42,348 nt of DNA from a virus. Location of the stretch: the IMG/VR virus record IMGVR_UViG_3300027747_000892, positions 1 through 42,348 of that record; one strand, 5' to 3'. The notes under the pieces were generated by a model, which searched no databases, was not told the DNA's origin, and was given only the letters and a program-made list of their open reading frames with translations. The stretch's first letter is position 1. The number at the start of each line of letters is the position of its first letter. A program made the position numbers and the translations under genes. This document shows, in pieces, positions 1 to 7,504 of this stretch.

Positions 1-13
1 CTTGCTCCATCAT
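1..13 (-). CDS. Start of a gene running off the left edge (partial)
   Basis: Only the first four codons are inside the window: two consecutive ATG codons read M-M-E-Q on the minus strand. It is called because the preceding 65 bases have no other gene and carry the same TATTTAT-type element, 15 nt upstream, that precedes other virion genes here. It would continue the minus-strand series of structural genes. The product cannot be identified. Confidence 0.4.
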
Positions 14-28
14 TTTTTTTGTTTCTTA

Positions 29-39
29 TTATAAATATG
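29..39 (-). promoter_or_regulatory. Candidate late promoter element (TATTTATAA)
   Basis: Reads CATATTTATAA on the minus strand, 15 nt before the partial gene at the left edge. It belongs to the recurring TATTTATWA family described in the findings. It is the reverse complement of the T4 late core TATAAATA, so orientation is uncertain. Confidence 0.4.
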
Positions 40-79
40 TTTATCTTTTAAGTTATTTAGTTTTTATGTTAATTTTATT

Positions 80-865
80 TTAATAAAATCGATAAGAACA
101 AGTTATCTTACTCCAACTAGGAGGTGCGATTTTGAAAGTTATAGTTTTACCTGAAATCGTATAGTCATTATCATTTCCAAAATCTTGTAATAAACCATTC
201 AAATAAATGTGTTCACTTCCTGTTTTAGGAAGAATTGACAACTCAAATGATTTATTTATCCCATTAATTTCACCAACAGGATATTCATGATCGATAAAAT
301 TAATTTCACTATAAGTTCTATAAGAACAAAGAAGTTTACTATTAATTTTTGGTGGATTATTAAATGTGATTGTTTTTCCACTTATACTATAATCAAGATC
401 CGATCCTTTATCTTGTAAAAGACCATTATAGTATATATGTTCTGAATTTAATTCAGGTGTAAAACGAAGGGTATATGTTTTATTTACACTATCAATTGAA
501 CCTGTAATTAATTCACGATCAATAAATGTTGATGAGTTAACGCCAGGGACTACTAATTTATTTGGTAAATTATTTAGTACTTCTAATTGTGGAGACGTTA
601 AAAAAAATATTTCGTCCCAATCTAAAGGGCTAAAAGACCAAAAATCGTTTTTAAGTTTAAAAAATCGTTGACCACCTTCGATTCCTACGATCATACCAGG
701 TCTTCTTCGATCGTAAGGTATTGAATTTAAATCGTCTTCATTGTCTACATTACGTAGTCCATCAATACCATATAAGGGATCAATTACTGCGTAGGTATCA
801 AGGGTGTCCATTGGTGAAATGAAACCCATAATTCCCACTCCACCAACTTTACTAAAATCGGTCAT
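80..865 (-). CDS. Virion fibre/tail-type protein with two tandem repeat domains
   Basis: A 261-residue protein, last complete member of the left minus-strand structural series and 25 nt after the preceding gene. Residues about 38-75 (RNVDNEDDLNSIP, then GMIVGIEGGQRFFKL) resemble the short entry segment seen in many phage fibre and appendage proteins. Residues 114-184 and 190-261 are two copies of a beta-rich module sharing SEHIYxNGLLQD, YxISGKTITF and a closing CSYRxY. Such VNGLLQ/DYTISG modules are common in phage tail fibre proteins and are typically beta-sandwich units. No enzymatic motif or signal peptide is visible. A role at the virion surface or in host contact is inferred from the modules and neighbours; the exact structure it belongs to is unknown. 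Confidence 0.7.
   Translation of the reverse strand: MTDFSKVGGVGIMGFISPMDTLDTYAVIDPLYGIDGLRNVDNEDDLNSIPYDRRRPGMIVGIEGGQRFFKLKNDFWSFSPLDWDEIFFLTSPQLEVLNNLPNKLVVPGVNSSTFIDRELITGSIDSVNKTYTLRFTPELNSEHIYYNGLLQDKGSDLDYSISGKTITFNNPPKINSKLLCSYRTYSEINFIDHEYPVGEINGINKSFELSILPKTGSEHIYLNGLLQDFGNDNDYTISGKTITFKIAPPSWSKITCSYRFY
83..526 (-). repeat. Tandem protein-domain repeat in the fibre-type protein
   Basis: Codons 114-184 (about 314-526) and 190-261 (about 83-298) encode two homologous modules of about 70 residues. Shared segments are HIY(Y/L)NGLLQD, (D/N)DY(S/T)ISGKTITF and CSYR. The DNA copies have diverged, so this is an old duplication rather than a recent one. Confidence 0.75.
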
Positions 866-890
866 TTAAAAAATCAATATACATATAATA

Positions 891-2435
891 TTATACACAT
901 AACCATACATCTACACCAGCTGAAGTCGAGACGTATGACCTATATACAGAATAAATAGTCGTATTTCCTAAATTGTCAATTATATTGACATCAGGTTTTG
1001 TGATTATTGGAATGACATTTCCATTACAACCCCAATTACTATTTCTAAATATTGACGGTTGATTTGTGAATTTCGGAATTAAAATATAAACGTATCCACT
1101 TCCTGATACAATATTTAAATATTGATTTGTGGTTTGATTTGTTTGAATCAAGTTCAAATTGATTTCATCACCATTATCAAAATTAACTTTTGATGATTTA
1201 CCATAATAAATTATTGGTATAATAACAGGAGTTGTTGTTGGTGTTACTGTCGGAGTTGGTGTTGTTGTTTGTGTAGGAGTGTTAGTTGGGGTATTTGTAG
1301 GTGTTGTTGTTGGGGTGTTTGTTGGTGTGTTTGTAGGGGTTGGGGTGTTTGTTGGTGTGTTTGTAGGTGTATTACTTGGAGTGTTAGTTGGGGTATTTGT
1401 TGGTGTTGAGGTAGGTGTAATAGTAGGAGTTGGAGTGTTAGTTGGGGTATTTGTCGGTGTGGTTGTAGGTGTTGGGGTATTTGTTGGAGTTGGGGTTTGT
1501 GAAGCACCAATACTTGGGGTCACTGTTGGTGTAGGTGTATTAGTTGGTGTAGGCGTATTAGTTGGTGTGTTAGTTGGTGTAGGCGTATTAGTTGGTGTGT
1601 TAGTTGGTGTAGGTGTATTAGTTGAATTGTTAGTTGGGGTTGGAGTGTTAGTTGGAGTGTTAGTTGGTGTAGGTGTATTAGTTGATGTTGGCGTTGGTAT
1701 AATTTGTTTTTGTGTATGAACTTGGAATTTTGGATTAATAGTTGACCCATCGATTCTACTATTCTCGACTATAACTACGTCTTTTAATAAATTAAAATCC
1801 ATGTCTAATCTTGTCTCAAACACACCCATCATTGATCCAGCATTAATTAAAATTTCTTTTGGAACTACAATTTTTTCATTTGTTTTTGTTGTTAATATTG
1901 CATCAAAACAAATATATGTGTCATTTGGTAAACCTTTATTATATGATACCGTTGCTTTTAATATTACCGATCCTGGCATTATCTCTAACAAAATATTTAC
2001 AATAAGTTGTGGTAATGGTGTTATACACGGATTCCAAGTAGGAGTAGGTGTCGGTGTTAAACTAATTGTAGGTGTTGGCGTCGGTGTTGATGTAGATGTT
2101 GGTGTTGGACTTGGTAGTTTACATGGGTCTAATGTAGGTGTCGGAGTGTTTGTCGGTGTTGGTGTCGGTGTTAAAGTTCTTGTTGGACTTGGTGTCGGAG
2201 TCGGTGTAGGTGTCGGCCTTGGCACGTTTAAAAAGTATGGGCAATTAGCAACAACAGGTTTAATCGTATATGTTCCATATATTTCTCTTGGTGGATACAA
2301 AAGACTTGGTTCAAATAAAAATGGTAATGTTATCTGGTCAAAGTTTAAGACAACATCATCATTATCCGGTTTGAATAAAACTTCTGCTAATTCGCCATCA
2401 AAAAAAACACTTTTTATTAATATATTTTGACTCAT
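891..2435 (-). CDS. Pro/Thr-rich, mucin-like virion protein
   Basis: A 514-residue protein between two other putative virion proteins, only 5 nt after the upstream gene, so probably co-transcribed. Residues 1-70 form a short N-terminal domain. Residues 72-134 and 247-403 are almost entirely Pro and Thr with some Asn and Ser, mostly in a TPTPTNTP register. A compact domain lies between them (about 140-245) and another at the C-terminus (about 405-514). No enzyme motif is visible. The tracts should be extended, flexible linkers or stalks and offer well over 80 Thr residues as possible O-glycosylation sites. Its placement in the virion is inferred from neighbours. The repeat tracts may vary in length by slippage. 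Confidence 0.7.
   Translation of the reverse strand: MSQNILIKSVFFDGELAEVLFKPDNDDVVLNFDQITLPFLFEPSLLYPPREIYGTYTIKPVVANCPYFLNVPRPTPTPTPTPSPTRTLTPTPTPTNTPTPTLDPCKLPSPTPTSTSTPTPTPTISLTPTPTPTWNPCITPLPQLIVNILLEIMPGSVILKATVSYNKGLPNDTYICFDAILTTKTNEKIVVPKEILINAGSMMGVFETRLDMDFNLLKDVVIVENSRIDGSTINPKFQVHTQKQIIPTPTSTNTPTPTNTPTNTPTPTNNSTNTPTPTNTPTNTPTPTNTPTNTPTPTNTPTPTVTPSIGASQTPTPTNTPTPTTTPTNTPTNTPTPTITPTSTPTNTPTNTPSNTPTNTPTNTPTPTNTPTNTPTTTPTNTPTNTPTQTTTPTPTVTPTTTPVIIPIIYYGKSSKVNFDNGDEINLNLIQTNQTTNQYLNIVSGSGYVYILIPKFTNQPSIFRNSNWGCNGNVIPIITKPDVNIIDNLGNTTIYSVYRSYVSTSAGVDVWLCV
1227..1697 (-). repeat. Long low-complexity Pro/Thr codon tract
   Basis: About 470 bases encode residues 247-403 of the mucin-like protein as imperfect TPTNTP/TPTPTN repeats. 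On the plus strand it shows as recurring GTTGGTGT units separated by variants such as GTAGG and GTATTAG. Unit order is irregular, so it is a degenerate repeat rather than a clean array. Confidence 0.85.
2034..2222 (-). repeat. Second Pro/Thr codon tract
   Basis: Encodes residues 72-134 of the same protein, mainly TPTPTP with two short interruptions that each contain a cysteine (LDPCKLP and, at the end, WNPC). It is shorter and more varied than the C-terminal tract. Confidence 0.8.
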
Positions 2436-2440
2436 CTTTT

Positions 2441-4627
2441 TTATGTATTAATAATGGTGTATGTGAAATCATTAGGATAACAAGACGACAAATCACAATT
2501 TGGACAATCAGGATCAAACATAAAAAATGTGTCCCTTAATAATTTAAAATTGTGTTTTACTTCAGGAGAAGACAAAGGTTCGGTATAAAATCTAAATTGA
2601 GATATTGCCCCATCAAAAGTTCCTGCGAAATTTTCTTCTAATAATATATGTGTTTTTAACTTATTAAGTGATGTGTTGTTTAGAATGTTTTCAGGGAAAC
2701 ATTCTGGATCTTGAATATATAATCCTTGAGTGGTCGCAGTACAAGCAGATAATGTTAGATTTTCGTGAAGTCCTTGTGTCCCCCCACCCCAAGAAATGTT
2801 AAAAGGAACACCAACTTGTTTTTCTTTGTCAGTGTCTAATCCTCGAGGAATTACTTCTTCGAAATCTTCTATGGTATAAAATATACGACCATTAATGTAT
2901 ATTTTCAATCGACCCATTCTAAACTTTGTGTCGTCTAACCATCTTTGATTTAATTGAACAATTGTTACGGTTTCAGGAACTTTATATCCATTTGTATATG
3001 GGGGAGCAATTAAAGACGCCGTGTTGTTTGCCAAACTTTGAAGAAGTTCAACTCTTGTAATATCGTCTAATCCACCAAACCATTTCAAATCACAATAGTC
3101 CAAATAAGTGTATCTTTCCCAAACAACATTAATTAAAAACCAATGTCTAAAAGTCAACCAACCTGGATTTACTTGTAAACAATAAGGATAAATTGGTGGA
3201 GTACAAATATCAACTATTGTATATCCTGTGGTATATGTTTGTCCTGTAACACAAGATCCCGTTGTAATACAATCTCCCGTTAGTTTGATTGCTCTTACAC
3301 CAATACCAGGGTTATGTGGATCACCACATAATCTAAATGAAATGTTGTTTGATAATGCATCCCATTTTGGATCTTTTTCACAAGTGTCTTCTATTGATGA
3401 AAAAATTGTCGGTGGACTTGATGGTGGACAACCGCACGTGTCACAACCACAATCAGGACAAGACGTGCAACATGGTGGTGTTGGATCACAAACTATTGTT
3501 GTTGGATATGTATCACAAGGAACAGTTGGTGTGGGAGTTGGTGTTGGTGTAGGTGTTGGAACAATAATAGAAGAACAAGCGTGTTCAAAACACATCCACC
3601 CACAAGTATCACAAGGATCTAAATTACAACCACAACCACAAGTTAATTTTGTTTCAGGATTTCCATTACATAAATTACATCCGTAATTTAAATGTGGATC
3701 ATAAACACCACCAATAGGTCTTGGTGGATATACATATATACATCTACTATTTGTTATACCATAATCACAACAAGCACAAGTTTCTTCACAAGTTAATCCT
3801 GAAGTTACTCTAACATAACTTGGATCACATTTTGGAGATCCATCTGCGTAATGATAAAATTTATTTTCCGCCCTTGTTCCCATATAAAAAAATGTGTTTT
3901 TATTATTTGGGTATATTTGATTTAATGTGGTATAACCAGGTGGTGGTGTATATTCATCAACAAATCTTGGATTTAATAACATTTCAACTGACCACCCTTT
4001 ATTCATTCGTTCAGGTAAGATGTCATAGTCATAACCAAATAATTTATAAAATCCTTGATAAAAACCACCATAAAGTTCAACGTATCTTCCAAAATCGGGA
4101 TTGAACTTTGAAACCATTTGATATGTTGTATATAAAGGAATACCCGAAAAAATATGATTAGATGGAACATTCGTTGTTGTTTGAATAAATTTCATTCTTC
4201 TATCATAATAAAATCTATCAAATTTTTCGGTGTCGTTAAATAATCCGTTGGTAAAGTTTAAATAATCTCCTTTAATTCTGTAAGTTAAACCATTATCAAT
4301 TCCTGTAAGACCAACATCACAAGTTGTTCCTGCACTAAAACAACTAAAATTTAAATCTTCTGGTTGATAAAAATTTTCTGAAATAATAACATTACTATAA
4401 TTGTAATCACCATAATTTAAAGTTAGATTTTGTGTTGTTAAGGGACTATTAAGATTAAGAGATATTGGTAATTTTTTTCCGTCATCAATACCTATAATGT
4501 AAGGTGAGAATATAACTTCTTGGTTAAAATCAACTTCATCAGATGCCAATGACATATCTTGCCCGTCATAAATGACTTGCATTTTTAATTTCTGATAATT
4601 ATATTGATTTATATTTTGGTATGCCAT
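2441..4627 (-). CDS. Large virion protein with a Cys-rich insertion and LamG-like segments
   Basis: About 728 residues when started at the ATG at 4627 (MAYQNINQYNYQ). An ATG eight codons upstream exists but would lie on the promoter element at 4637-4647. The fold looks like a concanavalin/LamG lectin: tracts such as WSVEMLLNPRF, LKIYINGRIFYTI and, near the end, GAISQFRFYTEPLSSPEV match the typical strand pattern. Inserted at about residues 267-416 is a segment with 25 cysteines, many in CxC or CC pairs, and a short PTPTPT linker. Lectin-like domains in phage surface proteins often bind glycans; that role here is inference. It is the first gene of the left minus-strand series and diverges from the gene at 4681. 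Confidence 0.7.
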   Translation of the reverse strand: MAYQNINQYNYQKLKMQVIYDGQDMSLASDEVDFNQEVIFSPYIIGIDDGKKLPISLNLNSPLTTQNLTLNYGDYNYSNVIISENFYQPEDLNFSCFSAGTTCDVGLTGIDNGLTYRIKGDYLNFTNGLFNDTEKFDRFYYDRRMKFIQTTTNVPSNHIFSGIPLYTTYQMVSKFNPDFGRYVELYGGFYQGFYKLFGYDYDILPERMNKGWSVEMLLNPRFVDEYTPPPGYTTLNQIYPNNKNTFFYMGTRAENKFYHYADGSPKCDPSYVRVTSGLTCEETCACCDYGITNSRCIYVYPPRPIGGVYDPHLNYGCNLCNGNPETKLTCGCGCNLDPCDTCGWMCFEHACSSIIVPTPTPTPTPTPTVPCDTYPTTIVCDPTPPCCTSCPDCGCDTCGCPPSSPPTIFSSIEDTCEKDPKWDALSNNISFRLCGDPHNPGIGVRAIKLTGDCITTGSCVTGQTYTTGYTIVDICTPPIYPYCLQVNPGWLTFRHWFLINVVWERYTYLDYCDLKWFGGLDDITRVELLQSLANNTASLIAPPYTNGYKVPETVTIVQLNQRWLDDTKFRMGRLKIYINGRIFYTIEDFEEVIPRGLDTDKEKQVGVPFNISWGGGTQGLHENLTLSACTATTQGLYIQDPECFPENILNNTSLNKLKTHILLEENFAGTFDGAISQFRFYTEPLSSPEVKHNFKLLRDTFFMFDPDCPNCDLSSCYPNDFTYTIINT
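3380..3829 (-). other. Cys-rich insertion domain (25 Cys in about 150 residues)
   Basis: Within the lectin-like virion protein, this stretch encodes clusters such as CEETCACC, TCGCGC, CDTCGWMC and CCTSCPDCGC. Spacing is irregular, so no known zinc finger or EGF pattern fits cleanly. Either metal binding or disulfide cross-links outside the cell is possible. Confidence 0.7.
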
Positions 4628-4636
4628 CTGTTTTAC

Positions 4637-4647
4637 TAATAAATACA
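4637..4647 (-). promoter_or_regulatory. Candidate late promoter element for the left structural genes
   Basis: Reads TGTATTTATTA on the minus strand and ends 9 nt before the ATG at 4627. It matches the TATTTATWA family and, with the element at 4657-4667, forms an inverted pair between divergent genes. Confidence 0.5.
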
Positions 4648-4656
4648 ACAAATCAA

Positions 4657-4667
4657 AGTATTTATTA
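4657..4667 (+). promoter_or_regulatory. Candidate late promoter element for the 4681 gene series
   Basis: Reads AGTATTTATTA and ends 13 nt before the ATG at 4681. It is the mirror partner of the element at 4637-4647; AATAAATAC and GTATTTATT are exact reverse complements. Confidence 0.5.
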
Positions 4668-4680
4668 AGAAAATTAAATC

Positions 4681-5562
4681 ATGATTAAATTAAACCATGA
4701 GTATTACAACGAACCATATTATTTCTTTTTAAAAGATAAGGGAAATAAAATTGCTGTTTATTATTCGGTTTCAAATACTATTAGTGAGTCAAGGAAACAA
4801 GATGACGTTATTGTTGTCGATAAAGAAGTTTTTGAAGAAATTCAAGATATTATTTCAAAAATATTAAACTCGGGAAAAAAATTAACAAAAAGACAAGTTC
4901 ATAAACTTTTGGATTCAAGAGCAAAAAGAACGGAAACACCTGACGGAGAATTGGGTGAATTGGTAAATCCTGACGGATCTGTAATTGGGTCAAGTATTCC
5001 TATTTTGAATCAAAGAAATTTGGCAAAGAAAACTACGGATCAAACGGTTCGTATGACAAAAGCAAATCAATTTCCATTCATCCGTGTTTATTATGGTGAA
5101 TCACAAGAAGGACAAACACCTTTATCAGAAGTTGATCAATCTGAATCATTTGGTTTTGAAGAAACGGAAGATGCACCAACTTATGATGTTGCAAACAAAA
5201 TCTTAAAGAAAATGGATGTTGAAGATCCAATTGAAAGAGATGAAAGATTAAAAAGATTAGGTTTTGATAGAAAATTGGACAAACAATTAAAACAAGAAAA
5301 AAGACAAGGAAAATGTGTAAATTGTTTTACAAAAAGAAGATTGTCCGAACTTGAAAAACAAAAAATGGAAAAAATGATTGATGAAATTATTATTTCAAAA
5401 AAATCTAAAGACAAAGAAGTTGTTAAAAAATATAAAGATGAAGATGATGATAACATCGTTTCAAAAATCTTAATGAGAAATATTGAAGCAATAAAAAAGT
5501 TGGCAGAAAAAGAAAACATTAGCATAGAAAAATTAATCAAACATTTAAGAAATAGTGAATAG
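4681..5562 (+). CDS. Conserved-type phage protein of unknown function, Lys-rich
   Basis: A 293-residue protein opening a plus-strand run of five genes. The N-terminal half is mixed; the C-terminal half is highly charged and probably helical, with KRLGFDRKLDKQLKQEKR and a CVNC pair near residue 220. No enzyme signature is recognised. It is preceded by a TATTTATTA element and overlaps the next gene by 8 nt, which suggests translational coupling. The late-type promoter suggests a virion or assembly role, but that is inference. Confidence 0.6.
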   Translation: MIKLNHEYYNEPYYFFLKDKGNKIAVYYSVSNTISESRKQDDVIVVDKEVFEEIQDIISKILNSGKKLTKRQVHKLLDSRAKRTETPDGELGELVNPDGSVIGSSIPILNQRNLAKKTTDQTVRMTKANQFPFIRVYYGESQEGQTPLSEVDQSESFGFEETEDAPTYDVANKILKKMDVEDPIERDERLKRLGFDRKLDKQLKQEKRQGKCVNCFTKRRLSELEKQKMEKMIDEIIISKKSKDKEVVKKYKDEDDDNIVSKILMRNIEAIKKLAEKENISIEKLIKHLRNSE

Positions 5563-6025
5563 TAGTTTATACAATAAAACGATTACATTACCAAAAGAGA
5601 TGATGGAATATCTACAAACTTGTTTTGATGAGATACCAAACTCCGATTCTTCAATTGAAGGTCACAAAAGAAATGAAGAGTTGAGAGATAGTGGATATGT
5701 GACTTATCAACAATTAGGTAGAATAAAAAATTGGTTTGATAATTATGAAGGTGATGGAACGGACGCCCCTTTTATTTTAAATGGTGCTGACTATATGAAA
5801 AATTGGGCTGAAACTACAATTCAACAATTAAGAAATAACGATTCGTTAGAAACAAGAGTTGATGATGAGTTTATGCCAGATCAAATTGATGTTAACACAA
5901 TCAAAGATATTGGACCATATGCCGATATGATAAGACCATCAAAAGATCATAGTACCTTTACACAAGATGTTAGAATTAAAGAAGATGTTAACAGAATAAA
6001 CCAAATAATTAAAAAAATAATTTAA
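5555..6025 (+). CDS. Unknown small protein with C-terminal amphipathic helix
   Basis: A 156-residue protein with a GTG start overlapping the end of the preceding gene by 8 nt; GTG is chosen because the reading NSSLYNKTITLPKEMM fits the preceding junction and leaves no gap. The body is acidic and has no recognised domain. The last residues, VNRINQIIKKII, closely resemble the N-terminal helices of the proteins at 36047-36763 (MNRLNQIIRKVI) and 34571-35038 (MDKLDRIIKRIL). Whether this is a shared head-targeting element or chance is open. Confidence 0.6.
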   Translation: MNSSLYNKTITLPKEMMEYLQTCFDEIPNSDSSIEGHKRNEELRDSGYVTYQQLGRIKNWFDNYEGDGTDAPFILNGADYMKNWAETTIQQLRNNDSLETRVDDEFMPDQIDVNTIKDIGPYADMIRPSKDHSTFTQDVRIKEDVNRINQIIKKII

Positions 6026-6026
6026 A

Positions 6027-6311
6027 ATGCAAACAGAAAGATTAGATTTTAGTCAACCAGCAAATGATTTAACAGCAATTGCTGATCTACAAAGAAAAAG
6101 TTTGATAGTAAAAAATGATTACAAAACCGTAAATCCTTATTCATCTGTAAATCCTGATGCAATATCAGATGGTGATGAATCAGGAAAAGGAACGGGAATT
6201 TTTCTTGACACAATAAATGGTGGGTCTTCTACTGATATTGTTGAAAGAAAAAACGAAATCAAAGTAAATGAATATCAACCAAACAAACCTTATACCACTC
6301 CATCAGCATAA
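6027..6311 (+). CDS. Small protein of unknown function
   Basis: A 94-residue hydrophilic protein, one base after the preceding stop codon and sharing its last base with the start of the next gene. It is rich in Asn, Asp and Ser with no hydrophobic segment, so it is probably soluble or partly disordered. No family is recognised. Tight packing and typical AT-rich codon use support it as a real gene. Confidence 0.6.
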   Translation: MQTERLDFSQPANDLTAIADLQRKSLIVKNDYKTVNPYSSVNPDAISDGDESGKGTGIFLDTINGGSSTDIVERKNEIKVNEYQPNKPYTTPSA

Positions 6312-6691
6312 TGAAACTTTACAACACCCTTAATGATCTTATATTAGAGGTAGCATCAAGAGATCAAATTATTGATGCAATAAAAAATAGAAGAGTGTGT
6401 GTAATTTATTACGATGGTGATGAACCAGGAGGAAGAGGGTTAAGGGTTATCGAACCTGTTGCCTTTGGAAATACAAAAAGAGGCAACCCTGTTTTAAGAG
6501 CATGGGACAAAGAAGGAGCTTCACATACGGGGTATTTAGGAAAAAAACCATTACCAGGATGGAGGTTCTTTAGAGTTGATAAAATGCAATTCATAAGACC
6601 AACTCAAGAAACGTTTGATACACCAAGACCGAATTATAACCCAAATGGGGATAAAAGTATGGAAAGAGTAATAATAAACGCAGTATTTTAA
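6311..6691 (+). CDS. WYL-like small domain protein
   Basis: A 126-residue protein. Residues about 26-97 (IKNRRVCVIYYDGD, RVIEPVAFG, VLRAWDKEG, WRFFRVDKMQFI) follow the beta-strand layout of WYL-type SH3-like domains, which often sense ligands or nucleic acids, but no DNA-binding domain is attached. The N-terminus MKLYNTLNDLILE ends in an LxxE tetrapeptide compatible with prohead-protease cleavage, as in T4 capsid-targeting peptides. The start overlaps the previous stop codon by one base. The WYL call is by fold pattern only. Confidence 0.5.
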   Translation: MKLYNTLNDLILEVASRDQIIDAIKNRRVCVIYYDGDEPGGRGLRVIEPVAFGNTKRGNPVLRAWDKEGASHTGYLGKKPLPGWRFFRVDKMQFIRPTQETFDTPRPNYNPNGDKSMERVIINAVF

Positions 6692-6705
6692 TAATTTAAA
6701 TTAAT

Positions 6706-7311
6706 ATGAATTCAGAAGCAGAACTACTACAAAAACTCATGGTTTCAAAAAAAATCATGGATAAACATAATGAAATTGGAAGAGGTCAAGTAAGAGAAAT
6801 GTCATCCCCTGTTGTAGAAGGATATGACGCAGTTCCTGCAACTTACAATATCCCACAAGAGTTTATGGCAGAACAACCAAAACCAATTGTGAATCAAAAC
6901 TCAAACATTCCTATTGAAGATAGGATTTCAAAATCAAAACTTCCCGATGAGATAAAAAGATTAATGATGGAACACCCAATTCAACAACCAACAATGGGAG
7001 TTGGGTCAGGAGCTGTTTTAAGCAATGAGTTAGTCGAAAAAGCATCAAGATTGATGAATACAAACGCTAAAGGCGATATTATCGGAGAACAAAAACAAGT
7101 AAGACAACCACAACAACAAACACAACAATCGATGGTTGGTTTATCAGCAAACGAAATCAAACAAATTGTTAGAGAAACAATGGAAGATGTATTGTCTGAA
7201 AATGGTTTATTGATTGAATCAGAAACAAAAAGTTCCGAAATGTTCAAATTCAGAGTAGGTCAACATCTATTTGAAGGTAAAGTCTTGAAAGTTAAAAAAA
7301 TGACAAAATAA
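6706..7311 (+). CDS. Unknown phage protein, Gln-rich with conserved-looking C-terminus
   Basis: A 201-residue protein ending the 4681-7311 series just before a terminator. Residues about 130-145 are a Gln-rich stretch (QPQQQTQQS) that looks like a linker. The C-terminal section pairs a helix (NEIKQIVRETMEDVL) with a small strand unit (MFKFRVGQHLFEGKVLKVKK) that resembles an assembly or interaction tail. No catalytic motif is visible. The role is unknown. Confidence 0.6.
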   Translation: MNSEAELLQKLMVSKKIMDKHNEIGRGQVREMSSPVVEGYDAVPATYNIPQEFMAEQPKPIVNQNSNIPIEDRISKSKLPDEIKRLMMEHPIQQPTMGVGSGAVLSNELVEKASRLMNTNAKGDIIGEQKQVRQPQQQTQQSMVGLSANEIKQIVRETMEDVLSENGLLIESETKSSEMFKFRVGQHLFEGKVLKVKKMTK

Positions 7312-7329
7312 TACTTTTATAATTCTTTG

Positions 7330-7358
7330 AAACCTCCATTTAAAGTGGGGGTTTTTTT
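7330..7358 (+). terminator. Intrinsic terminator after the 4681-7311 series
   Basis: AAACCTCCA (7330-7338) pairs with TGGGGGTTT (7346-7354), with one G-T pair and a 7-base loop, followed by a run of seven T. It sits 18 nt after the stop codon at 7311. Confidence 0.85.
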
Positions 7359-7366
7359 GTGTCTTT

Positions 7367-7504
7367 ATGATTTTATTTTTATCAAAAAACAAGATTGACT
7401 TAATAAGAGAAAAAGGTTATAATTTAGAGATAGTGTGGGAATCTGATTTAAAAAAAGACCACACATTAATTAATAAACTAATAAAAAAATATGACACAAA
7501 ATAG
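7367..7504 (+). pseudogene. Remnant C-terminus of a Vsr-like (homing) endonuclease
   Basis: A 45-codon ORF with the sequence pattern IREKGYNLEIVWESDLKKDH. This resembles the C-terminal end of Vsr-like and other PD-(D/E)XK phage endonucleases, where a GY-x-V-x-x-IWE-x-D segment is typical. The zinc-binding loop and catalytic core are missing; upstream, the reading frame runs only into the terminator hairpin and a stop at 7328. It overlaps the start of the next gene by 14 nt. It may be a decayed mobile endonuclease or a small ORF that resembles one. Confidence 0.45.

Noticed and set aside
1227-2222. CRISPR array or plus-strand genes in the GTTGGTGT repeats
   Set aside because: Repeats are irregular, lack unique spacers and are explained by Pro/Thr codons on the minus strand. 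Plus-strand readings give only Val/Gly low-complexity protein.
4634-4646. T4-type late promoter TATAAATA read in the usual orientation
   Set aside because: Several TATAAATA-like strings occur, but their sense orientation and distance to starts are inconsistent, while the complementary TATTTATWA reading gives a steady 9-21 nt spacing.
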